Assembly (NCBI GenBank): GCA_037039685.1
Contig: JAWNGF010000002.1
Location: 6,696,001-6,760,000 of the forward strand
Direction: 5' to 3'
From: Ceratobasidium sp. AG-K
Taxonomy: Eukaryota > Basidiomycota > Agaricomycetes > Cantharellales > Ceratobasidiaceae
DNA: 64,000 nucleotides
The translations under genes were made by a program, and so were the position numbers. Position 1 is the first letter of the stretch; each line of letters opens with the position of its first letter. Under the pieces are notes generated by a model. That model worked only from the letters and a program-made list of their open reading frames with translations. It ran no database searches and was not told the origin of the DNA. Shown in pieces: positions 59,349 through 64,000 of this stretch.

Positions 59349-60099
59349 ATGACTTCCTACCCCGAACTAAAGAATAGAACGTGCTGTTGTGGTATCCCAT
59401 CGTGAGCTTGAGCTGTTGGTTGGTCTGCTAGTTGTCTGACCAACGTGAAAATGTATAGGCGGGTTGGGGTTGCAATTATTGCATGGCTTTATTTTTTTGC
59501 TGGCATTGCGGTCACCGTGCTAGCCATTATGCTGTTTATTCAAAGTATGTTTATAACCCTAGCCTTGCTGGTTTGATGTTGACGTTGAATGAAAGGCGAG
59601 TTGACCGTATACACCACGACTGGCGCCTTGGTTATCTTGATTGCTGTTTTGGGCCTAATACTTACTTGCGCAGCAGCTCTTGGGTAAGTTGGTCTCTCTG
59701 CGTCTGCTTCGCTCTTAAACCTGGGTCTTGACCTGCCTTGGATTTAGGATTGCTGCAACGATTGGACAATCTCCTGGCATTGCCAGTTTCTTCTCTGGCC
59801 TGTTCATCTTCCTACTCGTTCTGCAACTCGCGTTTGACGTTGGAGTTATTGTTCTCATATTCACAAAGCAGCTTGATTCATTAATCCCAGCATGTTACCA
59901 TCCGCGAACGCAACGATCCAGTACTTGCGCCAGTGGGAGGACTTCAAGAGGCGTGATCTGGATAGTACAGACTGTCATTAGGTTTGCCCTTGGATTCTGT
60001 GAGTACGGGCATTGGATGTGTGAGAATTCTATTGAGCTGGAGCCCAGATTTTTCCCGTCGGATTGCGAGCTTCAGTCGACAGTGTGCGGAACGGACTGA
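59349..60099 (+). CDS. Small multispan membrane protein
   Basis: Exons 59349-59401, 59459-59544, 59596-59683 and 59748 onward join in frame with short GT-AG introns. The protein starts MTSYPELKNRTCCCGIPS and has hydrophobic segments at about 22-43 (IIAWLYFFAGIAVTVLAIML), 52-75 (LVILIAVLGLILTCAAALG) and about 90-118 (IASFFSGLFIFLLVLQL ... VGVIVLIF). It looks like a tetraspan-type basidiomycete membrane protein with a Cys-rich N-terminus; I do not recognise the family. The 3' end is uncertain. The simple frame runs to 60099, but one more intron could switch to a frame reading TIRERNDPVLAP near 59905, or to a soluble Pro/Ser tail ending at 60391. Confidence 0.6.
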
Positions 60100-60854
60100 C
60101 CCAGAACTGCATGCCCACCTCGTGTCGATGGCTGCCTCCGCCAAGACTCCGAAGCTTGCGAGTGGCACGACATTCGCGTCACACTTGCCAACTGTTAATC
60201 CCGGTCGGTCACCCCAAATTCGAGTCTCTGCTCCAGGCCAAGCTCCGCCCAGTTCCCGAAGCTCAATCCCACAAGTAGGACTCCTAACGGTGCCACAGCG
60301 TCCTACCAGGCAGTCTCGATCCAAGGCGCTGAGCAAGTCAAGGGACCCACTAAGAGTCATGGAGATGGGACCCTTGGGTGAGTCTGCGTAAAATTTCTCA
60401 TGTGGGGTGTAACGCAACATGCATTCGGCCGGGGTAAGATGTAAAGGATTGGAGCTAGGTTTCAAGTGGGAGCTTTTGGTGGGTGCGGAGTAGACGAACG
60501 AAGGCCGGTATGTTCATAGTAAATTATTTCTTTGGGTATTTTTCTATATATGAACTGTAATCAGATGAGGCTTCCAGCCGAGGTGGTGTTTGTGAGTTTG
60601 AAAGCGCCCCAGGTTCGAACTGCGATGGATGAACGGTTACCCATCCACAATGCGGACTTTGTGGGCCTTATTTATTATAACTGATGCACTATCTGATATA
60701 CGCTGGCATATTATATTCACGCACAACATTTGTCTACTAAAGCGAGCAGGGTATATGCGTTATGCAATCCGGTTTCCACTTTATTATGCATAACTTTATC
60801 AATCCGAAAGCCAAGCTCGATCGGTTCTACCCGACCAACAACCATACGCTCTGC
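60100..60854. other. Intergenic, 0.75 kb
   Basis: Possible 3' tail exon of the membrane protein (open frame to 60391), then AT-rich convergent spacer. Nothing else is recognised. Confidence 0.4.
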
Positions 60855-62627
60855 TTAGACTTCGAAGCAACTAGTGAAGTTTCCCCCCGCCCTCGAATAA
60901 GCCTGGCTGGCAACAAATCCATCCAGCGCACATAACCCTTTGGACGTTCCCAACTTTCCACACTCGGAAAGGCCGTTGAGTGGAATCACCCTATCGTTGA
61001 TGATAATCCGCACATAGTCGCCTTGCAGGCCGGAAGTCGAGCAGGAGAGTTTCTCGACGACGGTCGACCCCGCAAACGGAACGAGTTTAGAAACCACGAA
61101 TTGCTGCTTAGAGCTAGAGGGTATTGGGCCACGCGAGGGAAGATCCTGTGCGTCGCGAAGGATACCCAGAGCCGAGAGAAGCATTGCGATGTTGTTGTCA
61201 CTGGAGAAATCCGCAAACTGTATGTATCATGCTGTTAAGTGTGTGAAGACAATACGAGCTAGAACCAAGCTTACGATTTTCGGAGCTGTCGGGCCGATAG
61301 GGAACGTAGCATTATTCGAGTTGAGGGTACTGTTTGTGGTGGTATGATCTTCCACTGGTGTACCCGTCAGACGTGCGAGGAGCTCGTTGACCCAGCCAGC
61401 GCCTTGGGAGCGTGCATATGCCGAACCGTACGACTTTGAGTAATATTTCTGCGAAATAGCCATTAAGTCTAGCCGGAAAGTGTGACAAGGGGTTGACTTA
61501 CCTCGAGATCATAATAATATTCGTTCTGCTTCCATTCATCCTTGCTAAATACGGCACACCATGGGCTTGGACTCCCATTCTTGGCAGCGGTATCGAACCC
61601 GCATAGACTCATCAAACTATTGGTGTCGTTGTCGTTAAGGTTTGCTCCAGGCAAATGCTTGTTTAATCGCTTGGTGATTGCAGGCGCGAATTTACTCAGC
61701 CACTCGCCGGAAGCGATATCACCGGGGGAGGGATCCAGAGCCTCAGCTGCGACGCAGGTTTGGACGTTGAGGGTGTTGTTGCTCGTCTGTGAGGATACTT
61801 AAATATCTCGGAACCAGGAGTGCAGGGGATGAGACTTACGTCGCTGATGAGGATTGACACATCGGGCTGTGGCAAGCTCGCAATCGACACGTTGAACAAG
61901 CCACCTTCAAATCCCTGCCTCCACCATCTCGCAGACTCGACGATCCTATCTTTTTTTGCTGCGCGGACGAACTTGGCGCTCCCCAGGGAAGCATATTTCT
62001 TCGCAATAATTTGCCCCGAAATATATGATCTACCTCCTCGCATCAGAACGCCACAAATACTATACTGGAAGCCTGGAAGTTGCTCACTGGTTCCGGCCGA
62101 AATCAACCAGCTGATCTGCCGTGTATGTGAATCTGAATGAGGGGGCGAACTGGAGTTTGGGGTCTGTAACATTTGTGACGTTGGCCAGCTTTGCGAGTAC
62201 TGCGTCGATGTCGGCGCCGCTGCCCGAAGTGGGGAATCTAGCACCGTGGCGCTGCAACTGCGCGCATGGAAGGCCCATCAATATTTTCAGTTCGTCTTCA
62301 CGAAGATTCCAAATTGGGAAATCTGAACTTACGATGTTGACCATGCTCACGGAACATCCGGTGGGAACTTCAGTGGAGATTTCGCTGGGGACCGCGTATC
62401 GTGGGCCATATGGTCCGAGCTATTTCACAAGAAGGGACCATTTAATACTTCGGGAAATACTGAAGAATGACACTACTCACGTTGTGGGCAATCTTGTCAT
62501 CCAACTGGTAACTGGGAAGTGTGGGTAGCTTAGCGCTATCGGCACGCTCAACGTGCAAGGGCTCAGAGTGAACATATGTCGCCACAGACACGATTCCACC
62601 CAAAACCAATACATCTTTAAGTCCCAT
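60855..62627 (-). CDS. Histidine acid phosphatase (phytase-like), secreted
   Basis: Secreted acid phosphatase of the phytase (HAP) family, releasing phosphate from inositol phosphates or other esters. Exons on the minus strand: 62481-62627, 62333-62419, 62088-62257, 61840-62029, 61502-61786, 61275-61448, 60855-61217, giving 471 aa. A signal peptide covers about 1-21. The catalytic motif LQRHGARFPT (nucleophile H82) is intact, as are NQSYISGQIIAKKYASL and SLCGFDTAAK. The late motif that is normally HD (proton donor) reads FADFSSDNN: Asp358 is kept but the preceding His is Ser357. Several N-glycosylation sequons (NVT, NNT, NST, NAT, NFT) fit secretion. All splices keep frame. Activity may be altered by the His change. 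Confidence 0.9.
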
Positions 62628-63453
62628 CTTGCGTTGAATAAAACGTACTGTGAAAAGAGCCAAGAAATAGTAAGTTACCAAGAACTCCCACTCTCCCCTC
62701 GAGTATTTATATTTAGTAGAAATAAGGGACGCACGTACAGTAATATGGGAGTATAGTGCTTCTCTTGCATCCTCCACATGCCTCCAGGTCAACAGCTGTC
62801 GAATCCTTCTGCTTCGCGACCGCTTGCGGGAACGATGGTGGTTGGCTACTCATTGCTCAGGAAGATATCTAGGCATTCTCTTATATCGTTCGACGTGGGG
62901 TGGCAGAGTAGCTAGAGAGACACGTGTGTTCCGAGCATCGCTTTTCGGGGGACGAGCCAATAGTAAATTGGCAAAGGCTTGGAGAAGAGGAGCGAAGTTC
63001 GGGGATGCCCGAAACCGGCATTGCCCTCTCACGTGGACCCACGTGCGTGGCGTCAATAAATCTAGCTTATTTCCGGTTCATGAAAACCAAGCTTAAGCGG
63101 ACCTCAAATCGCCCATTGGTCTCCTTGGATAGCGGCCGTCGTTGGGCTGCGTCGTGACCTGCAACTTGGCAGAACTTGTATCGATATGGAGATCGTTGAA
63201 ACCATCCGAATCTATTTGCTGGCGGTTCGGCTGACTGTTGTAATTTGTCCAAATGTGATGTCACATCAGGGTAGCGCGTCTCAACAACACCAACCACCAC
63301 TCCTTGTCTTTCAGTCCGCGGATAGGCCATTGCTCAATATTGGAACCAAGGGGATCTCATTGTCGCTGATACTGTGATTCAAAGCTATCTGCCTTGCCGG
63401 CTACTATTTCTTGAATTAATTGATTATCACCGGCGAAAGAACGTGTATCAGTC
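62628..63453. other. Divergent promoter region, 0.8 kb
   Basis: Separates the phosphatase (minus) from the gene at 63454 (plus). No gene is recognised inside. Confidence 0.5.
62704..62711 (-). promoter_or_regulatory. TATA box of the acid phosphatase gene
   Basis: The minus strand reads TATAAATA, 77 bp upstream of the ATG at 62627. Confidence 0.55.
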
Positions 63454-64000
63454 ATGGCGAGCGTATCGACATCTACAGCGTATATTAGCCCTCTGAGCGT
63501 GTCATTTGATGAGCCAAGCCCAGTTCCATGGCCAGCGACCTTTACTTTAACTTCTATCGGTGACTATCCTTTCGGGTAAGTCTTGTCTGTGCCACACCAA
63601 CCAAACAACTCACATATCTCAAGTCCTCCTCAGACCGACTCGATAGAGGCCTATGTCGAACGAAGATATCTCGAATGTCTCTGGATGCCGGAAGTCCTAG
63701 AGCCCCTGTCTTCCTTTATTCCTTCCCTTCGACGAATAACCCCGTCAAAAGGTTGGACAGCTGCGTTCGGACCACACCCGCTTCATGCGGTCCTGGATGA
63801 ACATCTACTGGACTTGGTTGATATTCACAAAAAATATCGCAAGACGATTCCTGTACTGTTGGAAAAGGAGGGAGACGCACAGGATCCGGAAGAGGCGTGT
63901 ATTTGGTACGCATGGACGCATGCTCAGCCTGTGCACGAGGAGCAAAAGGATGAGGAGGTCAACGAGGAAAAATGGGCCAAGGATTGGTTACACGAAGCTG
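63454..64000 (+). CDS. Uncharacterised protein, 5' part (runs off window)
   Basis: The ATG at 63454 opens exon 63454-63575. A GT-AG intron (63576-63623) follows, then an exon open to the window end. The visible 166 residues start MASVSTSTAYISPLSVSF. They are soluble, with VERRYLECLWMPEVLEPL and a charged stretch rich in Glu/Lys (EEQKDEEVNEEKWAKDW). There is no signal peptide or membrane span. I do not recognise the family from this part. Clean splicing and the long open frame support a real gene. Confidence 0.65.

Overview
This is a basidiomycete (Agaricomycete) nuclear window. Genes are interrupted by many 50-70 bp GT-AG introns. Gene content includes a GH7 cellobiohydrolase with a CBM1, a chitin deacetylase, a histidine acid phosphatase, NACHT-WD40 receptors, a CHAT-domain relic, SKP1/F-box genes and abundant transposons. 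The combination resembles plant-associated Ceratobasidiaceae such as Rhizoctonia solani; that placement is inference.

Layout. 1-4.1 kb is non-coding repeat debris with two large fold-back elements. 4.15-5.85 kb is a secreted GH7 cellobiohydrolase. 6.2-8.0 kb is a broken CHAT (caspase-like) gene. 9.5-16.3 kb holds two tandem cytochrome P450 paralogues with the same 13-exon layout, separated by a 5'-truncated LINE with target-site duplication. 16.8-18.6 kb is a DUF676 lipase (minus). 20.3-21.4 kb is an unknown acidic protein. 24.4-29.1 and 37.8-42.3 kb are paralogous NACHT + 14xWD40 receptors. Between them lies a Ty1/copia element (31.4-36.35 kb) with 267/268 identical LTRs but five in-frame TGA codons. 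43.6-47.6 kb has an SGNH-hydrolase pseudogene, an intact SKP1-like gene and a truncated SKP1-like copy. 48.3-50.0 kb is a GPI-type chitin deacetylase. 50.3-51.8 kb is a frameshifted F-box gene. 59.3-60.1 kb is a small multispan membrane protein. 60.9-62.6 kb is a phytase-type histidine acid phosphatase. An unknown gene runs off the right edge.

The most striking object is a 5.8-kb element at 53,046-58,856. It has perfectly matching 207-bp terminal inverted repeats and a 9-bp target duplication. It carries only two genes, facing each other: a RecQ-type helicase and a DUF6589-type protein. Each starts 26-50 bp inside an identical TIR, so both probably share the same promoter. I know of no named TIR transposon with this pair; DUF6589 is the likely transposase and the helicase an accessory.

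Themes. The secreted or wall-acting enzymes (GH7, chitin deacetylase, acid phosphatase) and P450s fit plant-biomass or host interaction. NACHT-WD40, CHAT and SKP1/F-box genes fit non-self recognition and protein turnover. Many accessory genes are visibly decaying, and inferred C-to-T change at CpG (mostly TpCpG) recurs in the retrotransposon.
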